From: Ceratotherium simum simum
Lineage: Eukaryota > Chordata > Mammalia > Perissodactyla > Rhinocerotidae
DNA length: 64,000 nt
Assembly (NCBI RefSeq): GCF_000283155.1
Contig: NW_004454177.1
Location: 25,063,554-25,127,553, forward strand
Direction of reading: 5' to 3'
Below the pieces are notes generated by a model. That model was not told the DNA's origin and did not search any database. It saw only the letters and a program-made list of their open reading frames with translations. Of this stretch, positions 1 through 12,132 are shown in pieces (the stretch's first letter is position 1; every line of letters begins with the position of its first letter). Position numbers and translations under genes: made by a program.

Positions 1-1164
1 AAAATTATCTTCTTTCCAAGGGCTGCATAAAGGTTTCTTGTAAAAATGGCTAATGTAACTGAGAATAAAACATTTCCTAAGTGAAGTGATATATGCATTA
101 TTATTATGACTCAGGATACTCAGATAATTAAGAAGTAACACTTTTGTTGACATTTAACTACATGAAGAAGAAAACTTGTTGAACCAGAAATGTGACTAAG
201 AGGTTTTAAAAAAACTCACTTTGGCAGGTATTTTCTTCACAAAACTGCATCTTTCCTAGGAGAGAATTTTCAATTCATTTGGCTGTGTTTATAAGCATGT
301 TTCATTCCGTCATCACCCTCAGGCCAACAAAGCAGGAAAAAATGTTAAAATTCTGTACAGAGGTCAACAAGACCTGAAATCCGCAACTTGAAACCACAAG
401 CTTGCAAAATATAGCATTTGAAGTCTGTTCTTTGGGAATGTATAAGTAGTATGGGTTTGAAATGAAAACTAAAACAAGACAGATAGTCGTGGATATGCAT
501 TTTCATCTCTCTGTTCCAACGTTCATATAAACGTGAAGTATCATATTCAAAGAATTCAGTAGGTCCCAATAAATAATCATTTCCTCTCCTTTCTTGGATT
601 CTCATAACAAATCTTTGAGGCAATTTTGAGATTGTAAATTCTGTTTAGCAATGACAGATTTAAAAAGATGATTTAAAAACAAAATCCAAATGGGATATAA
701 TTTCCAGAAGTGTTTCATTTGTTCGATCCTTACTTATCCTGCATAAAGAGATCATGTGACAACTTTGGGTTTTAAAGGGTTGTAACTGACATAATAGACT
801 TGTTTTCTGAAATAGAAACATGACCGTTATAGGGCCTTGCTGTCGGCTGTAAGAAACACATTTGCTTCGATAGAAATGGCCCCTTGTTATTTCTTTAAAT
901 GCATGCTCTGTTATGTGGAAGAAGGCATTTGAAAGGCAGTCCGTGTCTTGAAGAGTTGTTTTTAAAATAGTGTCAGGCTATACTGGACAGACGAGCATTG
1001 ATACTGGAGATGCTATGGCCAGAGAAAAATGTATGCAAATGGAAGCTTACCAGCAGAACAACGAGTTCTGAAGGGCAAGGCTAGTGTGCCTGTTTAGGAA
1101 GGCAAATTAGATGTCTGCGGTACGCTACAAGGAACTCTGGGGAAGTCTGGCCATTTGTTCTGCG
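1..1164. other. Unique AT-rich non-coding sequence
   Basis: I see no repeat family, RNA gene or coding exon here. The open frame on the minus strand around 345-623 has no recognisable domain, no splice context and no family resemblance, so I treat it as chance. Confidence 0.5.
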
Positions 1165-1648
1165 TCTCCTCTGCTCAGAGCCCTCCATTGGCTTCCCATC
1201 TCACTAGGGGTAAATGTTAAAGTCCTCACAAGACTCTACAAGATCTGATTGTAAGATCACAAGTGTTGGAGCACGTGCACGCACACACACTACCCACTAC
1301 CCACCTCCTCCTATGGCATCTCCCACCACTCTCCTTGTTTCTCTATTCTCCAGCCACACCTGCCTTCCCAGAATGCACCAAGTTCATGCCCATCTCAGTC
1401 TGCTCTTTTGATTCCCTCTGCACTTCTCTATCTTCCTTACCAGGTTTATTTTTCTCCATAGTTCTTACCACCTTGGAACACACTGTTCAATTTACTTGTG
1501 TCTTTGTTTATGTCCATCTGCCCTCGCTAGAATTTAAGCACCATGAAAGCAGGGGTTTTTTTAGTTTTGTTCACTGTTGTCTTCCGAGTACATCAAACAG
1601 TGTCTGGCACTTGGTAGATGCTCAATCAATATTTGTTGAACAAATAAA
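1165..1648 (+). mobile_element. LINE L2 3' end fragment
   Basis: The sequence follows the L2 3' region in sense order. It begins with the segment around CCATTGGCTTCCCATCTCA, passes the C/T-rich middle and the AGAATTTAAGCACCATGAAAG block, and ends with TGCTCAATCAATATTTGTTGAA near 1620-1642. A CA-rich interruption lies at 1275-1300. Open frames inside it, including one of 142 codons at 1263-1691, are accidental. Confidence 0.85.
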
Positions 1649-1649
1649 A

Positions 1650-2510
1650 GACTTTTCATCTTACTCCTTATCTAATATAATCCATTCCTAGAGCTCTGGT
1701 TCCAGTGATTCAGTGGAATCTGGTCTCACTTTAGGTCAACTCTTATTCAGGGAAACATCATCAGATCATCATCAATAAAGAGCATGTAGTAAGTGTCTAA
1801 AGATAGGTGGCTCAGGGCTAAGTATAATAAGTCTTGTCCAGTCCTTCTACAACATCGTATTCTCTTCCTGTTTCCCTTCTCCTTCCCTTCTCTTCACCAT
1901 GAGCCGCAGTGTAGCTGAGGTAACTCAGTGACTGTGAAGCAGTGGCCAGGGAATCCTTCGTGGATGAAGACCGTGATCCTTTTCTCCTTCAGGAGCTGCT
2001 GTCCTTCCCTTGACAAAGACGAGGCTCTGCCTTGTGCCCTCAGGATGACAGTGTGTGCCAGCCCCAGTGAGTCATTCAGCACATGATGACACTGTTTATA
2101 CACTCACACTGGTTGTCACCGTTAATGAGAGGATCCTGCAGCACTGGTGTCCTATCAGCAAGGTCCAGGCAGTGGTAGGAAGAGTCACATTTGGGCATCA
2201 GCAGAGTAAGATACCCCCCTGCTCCCTGTGGGGTTGATTTCTGAAAAAGAACCACTGGTTTTGCTGCTAATTGAATTGCACAGCTCCGTGGGAGGATAAC
2301 TAGGTGATTCCTAGTCGATGACACTTTCCTTTGAGGGAGTTGTCAGTCGTCTTTCAGAAGAGGTTGGGGAGGGAAAGGGGAGCAGGCCTAGGAGGCTGGG
2401 TGGGTCAAAGGCCCACCTAACCAAGCACAAAAGTGGGTAGAATGCTGGGAGGCCACTGTGTCCCAACAGCACCAGCTGTGCCCTCAGTGTCTCCCAATCC
2501 AAGGCAGCAC
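1650..2510. other. Unique sequence, locally GC-richer
   Basis: No repeat recognised. The stretch 1900-2500 is richer in G and C than its surroundings and has several overlapping short open frames on both strands. None has a splice context or domain I can name. Confidence 0.4.
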
Positions 2511-2745
2511 AGAGAGTGAGTGGCAGCATCAGCTTTGCAGTCAGACAGACTTTGGTTCAAATCCTGGCTTTGCCAATCCCTAGCTGTGTGACTGTCATCA
2601 AAGTACCTAAACTCTCTGTGTTTCATTATCTGTAAAATGAAAGTGATACCTACCATAGATGATTACTATAAGGATTAAGTGATACCATTTTATGTTAAGC
2701 AGTTACCACAGTTCCTGGCACATAAAAGTTCCCAGTAAAAGGCAA
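2511..2745 (+). mobile_element. SINE MIR
   Basis: MIR in sense order: the tRNA-like part with TTCAAATCCTGGCTTTGCCA, the core with CTGTGTGACTGTCATCAA and CATTATCTGTAAAATGAAAG, then the tail with AGTTCCTGGCACATAAAAG. This is a nearly full-length copy. Confidence 0.9.
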
Positions 2746-2903
2746 CTTTGCAGAACCTGACAAGACCCAGATCATCCTTCATGAATATTGGAGAGATTTA
2801 TGGAATGAATCATGATTCTTCTTGCTAGAGTTTCTATGTTGTCATCCCAAAGAACTTGGGGAAATTAACAGCTAAGCTAAGGTTCTTTGCTCTATCTTCT
2901 TTC

Positions 2904-2992
2904 GTGTGTGTGTGTGTGACAGACAGAGAGAGAGAGAAACAGAGAAAGGGAGACAAAGAGACAGAGAGAAAGTGATAGAGAAAGACAGAGAG
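2904..2992. repeat. (GT)n followed by GA/CAGA-rich simple repeat
   Basis: A short GT run is followed by a degenerate purine-rich GAGA/CAGA tract. It switches from alternating purine-pyrimidine to nearly pure purine on one strand. Confidence 0.85.
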
Positions 2993-3554
2993 CTATATAC
3001 CAGGCATGACACAAGAGATTCTAGAAAAACAAACATGCTCTGCCCTGCTGTGCCGTGAAAACTAATATCAATTGTTAACTTCAGTGCATTAGAAGAACTT
3101 CTCTACTTCTCTATCTTGGCTTTGGAATTAATATTTGATAAAACCAGGGGAATTTTCTTAATAACTTTTCTTTGGCTTAAAAAAAAGTATATAAGCATTT
3201 TAAAATCTATCAGACATGTATTCAGAACATTTTCCAACATAAAAAAAAAAAGATCAGTTTTGTTCAGATACTTTAGGTTCTGGAAATAAGCTATTTCCTG
3301 TCCACTTTGACACAAAAACATTCCTTCTAGCTTTTTAAGAATACAGTCCCTTGTTGAGATGTTGACTTCCTGGTTTAGGGCCTGAATTCTAATCATTTCT
3401 AAACTCTCAACTTTTATTCTATACTTAGAATTCAAGCAAAATGGCAAACAGTGATGGAGTTTATAGAATATGAAACTCCTGGATGAAAAGAAAAGAAATC
3501 AATTGTTTCCAAGATTATAATAACGATAATAATTAAAACCAATTGAAGATTTAT
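2993..3554. other. Unique AT-rich sequence
   Basis: Contains homopolymer A runs near 3180 and 3240. The minus-strand open frame at 3103-3447 (114 codons) is lysine- and isoleucine-rich, as expected from AT-rich chance reading, and shows no domain. Confidence 0.4.
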
Positions 3555-3740
3555 TCTGTGCCAGGTGCTGTTCCAAGCGCTTCACATTGTTAATTCATTT
3601 AATTATTTTAAATAATTTTTTTAGGAAGGTACTTTTCTCCTTCACATTTTACGACACACTGAAGTGCATAGGGGTTAGTTAACTCGCACAGGATCATGCA
3701 GTTAGTAAGTATATCCCACAGTCTGAATATATTGCCTTCT
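3555..3740 (-). mobile_element. SINE MIR fragment
   Basis: Reverse-complement MIR: TTCTGTGCCAGGTGCTGTTCCAAGCGCTT-type tail near 3552-3580, then the degenerate centre and AGTTAGTAAGT near 3700. Confidence 0.8.
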
Positions 3741-3885
3741 ACAAATATAATAGTGAATTTTATCATTCATAGAAAAGGAAAGTGAGGCTTACAGAGGCCC
3801 AGAGATTTGCCCAAGGTACATAGCTAGTAAGGACAGAGAAAGGACTTGAACTTGGGAAAGTCTGAATCCAAAGTCTGGACTCTTC
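3741..3885 (-). mobile_element. Second SINE MIR fragment
   Basis: Reverse-complement MIR core: GAAAGTGAGGCTTACAGAGG, then TTTGCCCAAGGTACATAGCT and the tRNA-like end with GGACTTGAAC. It abuts the preceding MIR, repeating the core, so these are two separate insertions or a local duplication. Confidence 0.8.
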
Positions 3886-3969
3886 ATGTATATAATTTAC
3901 AACTTTTTTTCAATATTCAGACAAACCATCAGAATAATTTACATAAGCATTTCATCAAACATTCCTTCT

Positions 3970-4190
3970 CATAGAATTTGAAAGGACATTAGAAGTTCTC
4001 TTGTCTAACCATCCACCCAATGTACACATCATTTTCTAGAACAGACTTGTCCAATGGTTACCCAGCATCTGCGTTCATCCATCCGTCCCCAAGGAGCACA
4101 GATGGTCCATTACTGAATCACTCTGCTGGTTGGAAGTTTTCTTATATCGAGCTGCTGTGCTGTGACCTAATTTTATATGTTTCATAATTT
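3970..4190. repeat. Possible ancient repeat, family unclear
   Basis: The stretch with GAAAGGACATTAGAAGTTCT followed by the segment around GGTTGGAAGTTTTCTTATAT resembles an old mammalian interspersed repeat. I cannot assign a family with confidence. Confidence 0.35.
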
Positions 4191-4663
4191 GTGGAGTACC
4201 TTGGCACTAAGCTGGCACTACATTGAATCATGTATCTTTAGGAAAATAGAGTTAGAAGGTGCTATACAATGGTGTCCCGCAGCTTACCAATCATGAACCT
4301 TGGAACCCTTAGGTAAGAGATGTCCCGGTCACCCTTGGCATATTGTACAGACATGAACTCATCTCACTTCTAAGCACACAGGCAGCATCTGAGCAGAACC
4401 AAAGCCCTTGATTGAACTCTAGTCCAGCAGACATTGTATTAACAGGCAAAAAAAGAAATTTCGGACTGGATTTGGGTGTGGAATTTAGAGACTTTTATTG
4501 GAATTAGAAACTATTCTAATCACATGAATTCAAATCAAATATATATGATTACAGAGAGAGTCTCAAATTGGAAGAACCTACTATATTCACAAGTGTTTAT
4601 GTGTGTGTTTTTTTAATGAGCATTTACTCGGTAGTTATTTGAGAAACAGTGTAGCTCCATAAA

Positions 4664-4910
4664 AAGCCGCAGGTTTTGGAGTGAGGCAGCCTTGGGCCAG
4701 ATCCTGGCTTTGTCATTTTTGAGCTAGGTAACCTGGGTAATTAATAACCTCTCTAAGACTTGGTTTTCTGATCTATAAGTAGGAGCAATAATATGTACTA
4801 TAGGTAATAATGGGACCACTGTGATGATTAAGTTGTATAATGTGTATAAAGTGTGTAGCATACTCACTGGCACATAGTTAGCACTCATTCCATGGTGGTT
4901 ATTATTACAG
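4664..4910 (+). mobile_element. SINE MIR
   Basis: Sense MIR, close to full length: GTTTTGGAGTGAGGCAGCCT, CTGGCTTTGTCATTTTTGAG, the AACCTCTCTAAGACTTGGTT core, then CTGGCACATAGTTAGCACTC and a TTATTATTA end. Confidence 0.9.
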
Positions 4911-4917
4911 TGGCTAT

Positions 4918-5470
4918 TCATTCACTTACTCAAAAAGTAAAATTTATTGAGTTCTCTTATAGTAGAACTATATATCCAAGCTTCATGCCCTAGGCACTGA
5001 AGGTACAGTACTAAAAAGATAGAGAGAGCCCCTGATTTCCCAGAACTTGCAATCTAGATGGGAAAACAGATACTAAACAAGTAATAAAAACGAAGAATGA
5101 GTTACGAGAGGGGAAGCATAGGAAAGTACGGGGACGCAAAACTTTGTCTGAGGGTTAGGGAAGGGGTCCCTGAAGAAGGTTATGAGCCTTGAGGGAAAAG
5201 CCAGCCACAGACAAATGGGGAGCAGAGATGGGTGGACAGCGTTTCCCAGGCAAGGGAACAGCACACATGAAGCCAAGAAGTGAGAAAGCAGGAATGTGCC
5301 GGGAAGGAAAGATCACTGATGTGCCAGAGAGATTGACAGAAGAGTGGGAGCAGACTGGGACCAACTTGTGAAGGATCTTGTATAAGCCACATTAAAGAGT
5401 TTGTTTGGGTTTTATCCTAACGTCAATGGGAAGCCACTGAAAAGCTTTTATTGGGATGGGGGTGGGGGTT
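4918..5470 (-). mobile_element. LINE L2 3' fragment, antisense
   Basis: Reads as the reverse complement of the L2 3' region. It starts with TTCACTTACTCAAAAAGTAA and AATTTATTGAG, continues through CCAGAACTTGCAATCTAGATG, the segment with GGCAAGGGAACAGCACA, and ends at TTTATCCTAACGTCAATGGG. Overlapping open frames at 5073-5392 on both strands lie in this relic and are not genes. Confidence 0.85.
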
Positions 5471-7707
5471 GGCAACATAATCATATTTGCCTTCAGCATA
5501 ATAGAGATGAGCAAGACTTGGTCCTTGTCATGGAGACAGTTATAATCTCATGGTGGAAGAGGTTAAAGGGGAGGAAAGGAGTCACTAGGATAAGTACCAA
5601 GATAAAGGAGGTCAAGGAAGAAAAATGCTCTTAGGTACAAAGTTCTAGGTGAGATGTTTTAAAACCGAGAGCAACCCCATCTAGTTGATAAGGCATTTGA
5701 AACAGATATTAAAAATGGGCACCCTTTGGATGAGGAGAGCTGATTGTGGTGAGGGGCACTTGCCTTCCTGGATACCCTAAGAAATAAAATGAGCGGCCAT
5801 ACTCTTCAAGTGCTCCCAGCTTATGTTAACTGCTTCTACATTTCCCTTCCTTCCACCACTCCACATTTCAGAACTCCTTTGAGAAAAAACTCTGCCACCC
5901 TTAGGTAGCCCCTATAACCCATGTTCTGTAAATTTAAAATTATCACCATGTGTTATACCCTCCTCCATCCTTCTGAGGTTATTTCCAGCTGGATGTCTAT
6001 GTAAGCCTATAGCTTTGCAGAGCACTTCCTATACACCCCCTCCAGCTGTGAACTTTTTACCTGTGCTTCACTGCAGTGTCTACATGCTTATTGAGAAGTT
6101 AAAACAGTACAGGAAATACTACATCATCCCCCTGGCATTACCAGTTAAATCGCCGAGTGTCTGGGCCTTACGAGGTTGAGCCATTTATTATAAATGCCAC
6201 ATCACAGTTGTAGCAACTTTCTGTTTCCTTGAGTCATTCTGTGTAACACAAACCAAGGCAAAAAAGTACCCTGCTCCAGGCCCTCCCAGAACTTTTATTT
6301 GCTCTACCTTAATTGATTAACTCTAGGAAGAGGATATCAAAGCAATAGAATATTCTTTTAATACGATTACTAAAATAGTCATTTTCTTTTAAGTAAACTT
6401 TTTCCTTTAAATACTGCCAAAAGTGGAACTTATCTCTCACTGTGTAATGGTTTCCTTTTTGTTATGAGACTTATATTCAGTGAAGTGGCTGTGCTGGGGA
6501 GAGCTTTCACGTTAAACATCTGATTCACCTTACTTGGGACATGGCAGGTTTTCAGTAAATGTGTCTCACACTGCTTTAAAGAGCCCTCTGTTCCCAGAGG
6601 TTAAATAACTGGTCAGGTCACGCTTTGGATTTGTTGTTTTCAGTTAGAGTTATTGTTACTATGGGCGATCGGTTAGTCAATCAGAAAGTGTACTCTGTGT
6701 GCAGTTATGAAGCTTGTACTGCTCCTCAGCAACAGAAACACCAGATAAAGTGAAAAGCAGAGGCTTTTTGCTCATTGGGTATTACTAGAAAAATGAGAGG
6801 GATATGGGTTTTTCTTCATTTTCTTATACATATTTATGAGGTATATTTATATTAACAGGATTAATTTGAGATACTTCCTTCTAACACAGAGAAATGGGGA
6901 AAAAGGAAGAACAGGAGGCAAGAAGGAAAAACAGAGAAAGGAAGGAAAGAAGGGAAGTTTTGTTTGAAATGGAAATTACTTACCTGAAAATGTTTCTTTT
7001 GAAATTCCCAATTACAGGTTTTTATTCCTTTCATCTGGAAAGAAAGTGGCTTGTCTTGTGGGATTTGTGGATCCTCCACTCTATTCATGCCATGACATCC
7101 AGATGTCAAAACTGGGCTGGTGGTAGACGCCTGTATTCCAAGGAAACAAATCTGGTTTCAGTTTTTTCTCTGTATTTGAACAACTGATACACTTAGCAGG
7201 GAACTATATTCATCTTTTCAAACTTGCTTTCCACTTTTATATTTTCCTCTTCTGATGACATTGTTTAAAAAAAGGACCTGCATTAAATGGCTTTCCTGAG
7301 TCCTGCTCATTTAAAAAAGCTTTCAGTTACCCTTCAGATGTGCATCCTATCTGTGAACTTTTGTCCTTCACCCAACTGTTGAGGGACAAAAGGATGTCAC
7401 ACCATCTCTTCATCCAGAAAATCCAGAGAGAAAGAACCATCCAAGCAGATAACTTCTTGTAATCAAAAGAATAGCTATCAATCTGCTTAAAACAAATTGA
7501 GAGGATTTCTAAATGAATCCCTTATGTGAGCATTTCCTTGGGAATTCAACAACCTAGCAGAGAAGTTCCTTAAAGAGAAATTATGGAGCAAATAATTATT
7601 GTTCCAAAATCGCCAGATACACAGGGCACGGGTGCCTCTTCATTTCAGTTCCTTTCATCTATGCATCTGTATATATTTCAGATCCAGAATAACTTGGGAA
7701 TCAAGAT
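5471..7707. other. Unique sequence with one purine-rich tract
   Basis: No interspersed repeat identified. A polypurine stretch (GGAA/AGAA type) lies at about 6890-6957. Open frames over it, such as 6894-7187 on the plus strand, are low-complexity K/E/R reading, not genes. Confidence 0.45.
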
Positions 7708-7800
7708 TGCTGATTCCAGGTCCAACTTCTTGTGAGACCCAGAAACCACTTTACCTCTTGGGTTCTCAGTTTCCTCTTCCATGACACTGAAAAATGCTAC
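7708..7800 (+). mobile_element. SINE MIR core fragment
   Basis: Carries CTTTACCTCTTGGGTTCTCAG followed by TTTCCTCTTCCATGACACTG, the MIR core in sense order; the rest of the element is absent. Confidence 0.6.
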
Positions 7801-8338
7801 TTTAGACTGTTCTCATGAAACACAGATTATGATATTCAACCAACAGATTTGGTTATCCATTCTCTGAGCTACTGCTTTGTCACAGTTTTGAAAAGAATAA
7901 CTCTTTTAGATCCCAGCCACAAGACTACCATCAGTAAGCTAAAACTTAGCAGTGATTGTAAAAAAGCTGATTTCATTTCCAAAGAACCCTAATTTTCTCC
8001 AGGGAGTAGTAACATTGAATATGGCCTTCAATCTTTAAAAAGAGGGCCTCAGCTTTAACGAATTCCAGCACATTTATACTCACGAAAGAAGTGCAGTACC
8101 GTGTAATTTTCACTTCAATCCCCATTTTCTTCTCATTAGGTCTTTCTATTTAGATTGGGGCCTCTGTGCATGCACTAATGTTTCCCATTGAAATGTAAAA
8201 TAGTTGTTTGGGTGATTTTGAGCTGTGTAATAATGTAAATAGTGATATTTTCTAAATTTAAAAAATTAGGATATGTGGTCTGAAAAGTCTAGATCCACTT
8301 AGAGAGACATAGGGACAAAAATTTGTAATTGAAGGAAA

Positions 8339-8482
8339 ACATGCTAAATAACACAAGAGCAGGTTCCAAATAGATTGAATTCTATTTGGGATATTGGAAC
8401 ATCACTGGTTCGTCGTAGTCTAAAGTGTACTAGCTTTTCTCCAAAAACTTCAACTTCATGTTTTGTCTACTTACAATTGTGC
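8339..8482 (+). repeat. Unnamed dispersed repeat, copy A
   Basis: About 144 bp clearly homologous, in the same orientation, to 19237-19380. Shared blocks include ACATGCT, AAATAACA, GGTTCCAAAT, CTATTTG, GATATT, CATCACTGGTTC, TAGCTTTT, CCAAAAA and CATGTTTTGTCTACTTA. By eye about four in five positions agree. I cannot match it to a named family. Confidence 0.75.
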
Positions 8483-8510
8483 TAGAAAATTTAGTCACAC
8501 ATTTATTTAA

Positions 8511-8662
8511 TTGTTGCATTTATAAAGATTTTTTTTTTTATTTATTCAGTTTTTTCCCCCCAAAGCCCCAGTAGATAGTTGTATGTCATAGATTCACATC
8601 CTTCTAGTTGCTGTACGTGGGACTCGGCCTCACGTTGGACGGAGTATTGTTGCATTTATAAA
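8511..8662 (-). mobile_element. 5'-truncated ERE SINE with target-site duplication
   Basis: ERE body in antisense at about 8527-8646: a T-rich tail, CCCCAAAGCCCCAGTAGATAG, CATCCTTCTAGTTGCTGTAC, then loss of the tRNA-like head. Identical 16-bp copies of TTGTTGCATTTATAAA flank it at 8511-8526 and 8647-8662, which proves insertion by target-primed reverse transcription of an incomplete copy. Confidence 0.92.
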
Positions 8663-8782
8663 AATGGCCATTATCATGATGGAATCATTTTACAGAACTA
8701 TTTTAAACTTCAGCACGTGAAGTTCCTGCCTCACTTTACCACTTCAGATCATGGCTTCAGCCATGCTGAATACACCACATGA

Positions 8783-9090
8783 AGCTCTTTCCTTCCTCCA
8801 TGCCTTTGTTCATGCTGTCCCTCTGCCTGAAGTACCCTTCCCCTTCCCTCCTGGTTTTATTCGACCCACTAGTCCCAGCTCATTGATCATCTCCTTCAGC
8901 AGAGTTCAGTGTTAGGTTCCCATAGTACCTTTTAGCATATTTCTATTTTAGCACTTAACACATTGATAATCCTGTCTCTCCCATGGGATTGTCAGAAGCC
9001 CTTGAGCTGTCTATCCATCTTTAAGTCCTTGGTGACTAGGAGAATGTCTATCCCATGGTTGGCTCCCAGAAATGTTTTTGGAGTACATGA
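8783..9090 (+). mobile_element. LINE L2 3' fragment
   Basis: Sense L2 blocks: CATGCCTTTGTTCATGCTGT, CCCTCTGCCTGAAGTACCCT, then the AGCACTTAACACATTGATAA region and a degraded 3' tail. An ERE copy lies just downstream. Confidence 0.75.
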
Positions 9091-9139
9091 AAGAGGGTAG
9101 TCTTATCCACTTCCATGTTTATTACACAATGTGGACTTC

Positions 9140-9400
9140 TTCTTGCTTTTTTTTGTGTGCAGGGAAAGATTTGCCGTGAGCTAACATCTGTTGCCAATCT
9201 TCCTCTTTTCTTTCCCCCTCCCCAAAGCCCCAGTACATGGTTGTATATCCTAGATGTGAGTTGTTCTAGTTCATCTATGTGAGCTGCCACCACAGCATTG
9301 CAACTGATAGATGGGTGGTGTGGTTCTGTGACTGGGAAGCGAACCCGGGCCACCGAAGCGGTGAGCACTGAACTTTAACCACTAGGCCATCAGGGCTGGC
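9140..9400 (-). mobile_element. ERE SINE, older copy
   Basis: Antisense ERE with one GTGAGCTAACATCTGTTGCC tail module (9175-9200), the CCCCAAAGCCCCAGTACATG body block and a diverged head ending in CCATCAGGGCTGGCT. It differs from the young copies throughout. Similar TCTTGCTTTT-like and TTTTGCTTTTCTT-like strings flank it but I cannot call a clean duplication. Confidence 0.88.
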
Positions 9401-9694
9401 TCTCTTTTTGCTTTTCTTGACCTTATAATTCACCGTAAAGCATACGCAGAGAACATGGAAGGAAGAGATTAGAAAATCTGAATCAGGGCCTGTAATGGGA
9501 CAAGCATTGAGCTAAAATCCAGATTGTTTTCTTAATGTTGCTTTTTACTACCATGCACCTCTCATCTTATAACCCAGTGCTATTATCATGTATAAATTTA
9601 AAGTGATTTAAGAAATTTCGTCATCTATTTTAGTCATGGTTTTGCAGAGTCACCATCTTGGGCATGTGAATGTCTGTGACAAAGAAAGTCAAGT

Positions 9695-9880
9695 CAAGAG
9701 TTCCAGTCCCCCACTTAATAGCTTACTCTAGGTAAATTGCCTAAACTCTCTGTGCCCCAGGTTCCTCCTGTGAAATGAGGTAGTCATGTCTACTTCACAG
9801 AGTTGTAGGGAATACATAAATTCCTGTTGTGTAAAGGGCTTGACAGAGGACTTGGTAGTAGGTCACACTCTAAGTGGAAT
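9695..9880 (+). mobile_element. SINE MIR
   Basis: Sense MIR: GTTCCAGTCCCCCACTTAAT, AATTGCCTAAACTCTCTGTG, CAGGTTCCTCCTGTGAAATG, then AGTTGTAGGGAATACATAAA and a diverged tail. Confidence 0.85.
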
Positions 9881-10337
9881 CTGGAACTTTTGGACGATAA
9901 CTCAGTGGGGCAGGAAATATTCTGGCAGGCAGGTGGGCAGAGTTCTAATAGAGAGAATTGGGTACTACTTAAATCAAGTACCTCAAAGAAGCAATTGCAC
10001 CCGTGTTAAAAACTGCTTGGACTTTTATGGCCCCATCATTGCTTTCTGCTCTGGGGATAGGATGAAAGGTTCTAGTCTGAGGCTGACTGCAGTGTTGGCC
10101 AGCTTGCCCAAAATGCATGGCATCCCCAGCCCTCCCTACATCATCTTGAGCTTGGAACTAATCAGAAAAAAGAAAAACAGTATGTAATTTTGGTCCCCAA
10201 ATCCACCCATTAAAGGCATACATACTACACCTCAGACCCTTACTTGAAGGCTTACTGACTCTGACACAGATTTAAGATACAATTTTTAATGAATTTCCTA
10301 AAATGATTCCTGGCCCTGCAAATTAAAAGAAATTATG

Positions 10338-10363
10338 AAAGGACTGATAGAAAGGACTGATAG
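10338..10363. repeat. 13-bp tandem duplication
   Basis: AAAGGACTGATAG occurs twice in direct succession (10338-10350 and 10351-10363) without mismatch. Confidence 0.95.
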
Positions 10364-10787
10364 AAGTAAGGATAACTTGCAGTGAAAAGTGTTAACTGCC
10401 TGATATTAAAAGAGAGACCTGGAAAATTAGACACAGAACAGTATTACTCTCCAATATGATAATGGATGTTCCTAAGAGACCACTCTGAGTCATGTAAAAA
10501 AAAAACAAGGCTAAGTCATGTTCAGTATCATTCTTTTCCAAAGGCAGGGAAATATGAAATACACTTTAAGGAAGATTTCTGTTCAAAAGTTTTGATTTCA
10601 GTGGTCTGCAGAGTTGACTTATGTGGAACACCTCGTTCTCTGCCAAAGCCAAATAAATGAAGTATCTCTGTATTTAGAGAATAAGGAAAGTGGAACATTT
10701 GTTGTAATAATGTTCATCTTTTTTTTATACTTGTTAAGAACAACTATCAAGCTGGCTTTTTTTCCCCAAAGATTACTGAGGAGCAAA

Positions 10788-10885
10788 CTCAACTATACTG
10801 TGAGCTTCTTGAGGGACAGGGACATTTTATTGTGTTTACCAGGTCTAGATCAGGACCTGGCACTCAGAGGTGATTTCTTTTGGGA
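10788..10885 (+). mobile_element. LINE L2 3'-terminal fragment
   Basis: Contains the L2 end blocks CTGTGAGCTTCTTGAGGGAC, AGGGACATTTTATTGTG and GGACCTGGCACTCAGAGG in sense order. Confidence 0.75.
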
Positions 10886-10959
10886 TGGAGAAATGGATAG
10901 ATGCTGGGGAGCGTGAAGCTCATGGATATGTAACTGATTTTGATGTGTAAATTGAAAAA

Positions 10960-11125
10960 AAATAATTCAAGTTCTAGTCTCATTTCTGCTACTGTCCATC
11001 TGGGAGATTTGGGGCAAACCTTTTACATCTCTGGGCTTCATTTCCCTCATTTGTAAAATGAAGAGGTTGGTCTAGATCATTTTATAAAGTCCTCCCAATT
11101 CTAAAAGCCTATGATTTTATAGAAC
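10960..11125 (+). mobile_element. SINE MIR variant
   Basis: Sense MIR core: CTCTGGGCTTCATTTCCCTC and ATTTGTAAAATGAAGAGGTT, followed by the alternative end with CTAGATCATTT and TCTAAAAGCCTATGATT found in some MIR copies. Confidence 0.8.
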
Positions 11126-11999
11126 AAAAAAAAATCTGTTCTTATGCATCTGACACATAATTGAAAGTCTCAACTAAGTGATGTAAATCAATACACCAAG
11201 TAGCAAATTTCACTTCAAAGACATTGGTATTCTTGGAATATAGTTAGCATCCTTTTGGCTTTGTCTAAAGCACATACTATGCAGTCAAAATGGCTTGTCC
11301 ACATTTTTTTTTTTGAATGAAAAGATTTGTGCCTCCCACATGTAGAGGTTGGCGTATTGTGAATGGTAGCCTACACATACGCAAATGAGAACTGGGAAGA
11401 TAATTAAATCTGAGGTGGAAATAGAGTAGACTTGTGAATGAACAAAGGAAGTGTGTTTCTCTAGAAGCCAAGATGTCAAAGATACATTTTATTGGTACTG
11501 TACACTTTTAGCTTTCATGTAAATCAGTATTCAGCTGCTTCAAATGTTCTAACTGTGCATTTCTGAAGAATCCATTGTATATATTAACTGTGGAGATGTC
11601 AGACATTTTTAAATTCCAAATTTATAGAGCTTCATGGACGTGCATGATGCTATACATAAAGAATTGAAGGGTCAAAATGCACTTTATTTTTGAGCTAAAA
11701 GTAAGAACAAAACAGATTCATTTCTAAGACTTTGCTTCTAAACCTGGGCGTCTATTTTTTTTTTTTTTCCTCAGAAAATAACCATGGAACTAAAAGAGGG
11801 AAAATGCAACTAAAGGATTCTAAAATGCTTCTTTACTGCATACTTTTCCAATGGCTCAGTTTTGGCAAACTAGCTCCAGACCCTACCACTATCCAAGCTC
11901 CCACTGTCCTTCCTTATGACTCACACTCACACTTGAGTGCTAAAAGGCTGCTCTGTGGCTGCACGGATGCCCTGTCAGAACAAACATAAGCTGAGAGTG
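11126..11999. other. Unique AT-rich sequence
   Basis: No repeat or exon recognised. A T run of about 16 lies at 11754-11769. The short open frames here have no domain. Confidence 0.4.
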
Positions 12000-12132
12000 A
12001 ACCCAAAAGTCATTTGGTCCAATCCCCTTGTATTACATACATGGAAACTGAGGTCCAGGGAGGTGACATTGTTCACACAAAGTAACACAGCAAGTCACAC
12101 AAGTCTCTTGATTTCTAACACAGTGCTCTTTT
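12000..12132 (-). mobile_element. SINE MIR fragment
   Basis: Antisense MIR core: CATGGAAACTGAGGTCCAGG, then AGTAACACAGCAAGTCACAC and CTAACACAGTGCTCTTT. Confidence 0.8.

Noticed and set aside
1263..1691. 142-codon plus-strand open frame
   Set aside because: Entirely within an L2 3' end fragment.
5073..5392. Multiple overlapping short open frames
   Set aside because: Shadows within an antisense L2 relic.
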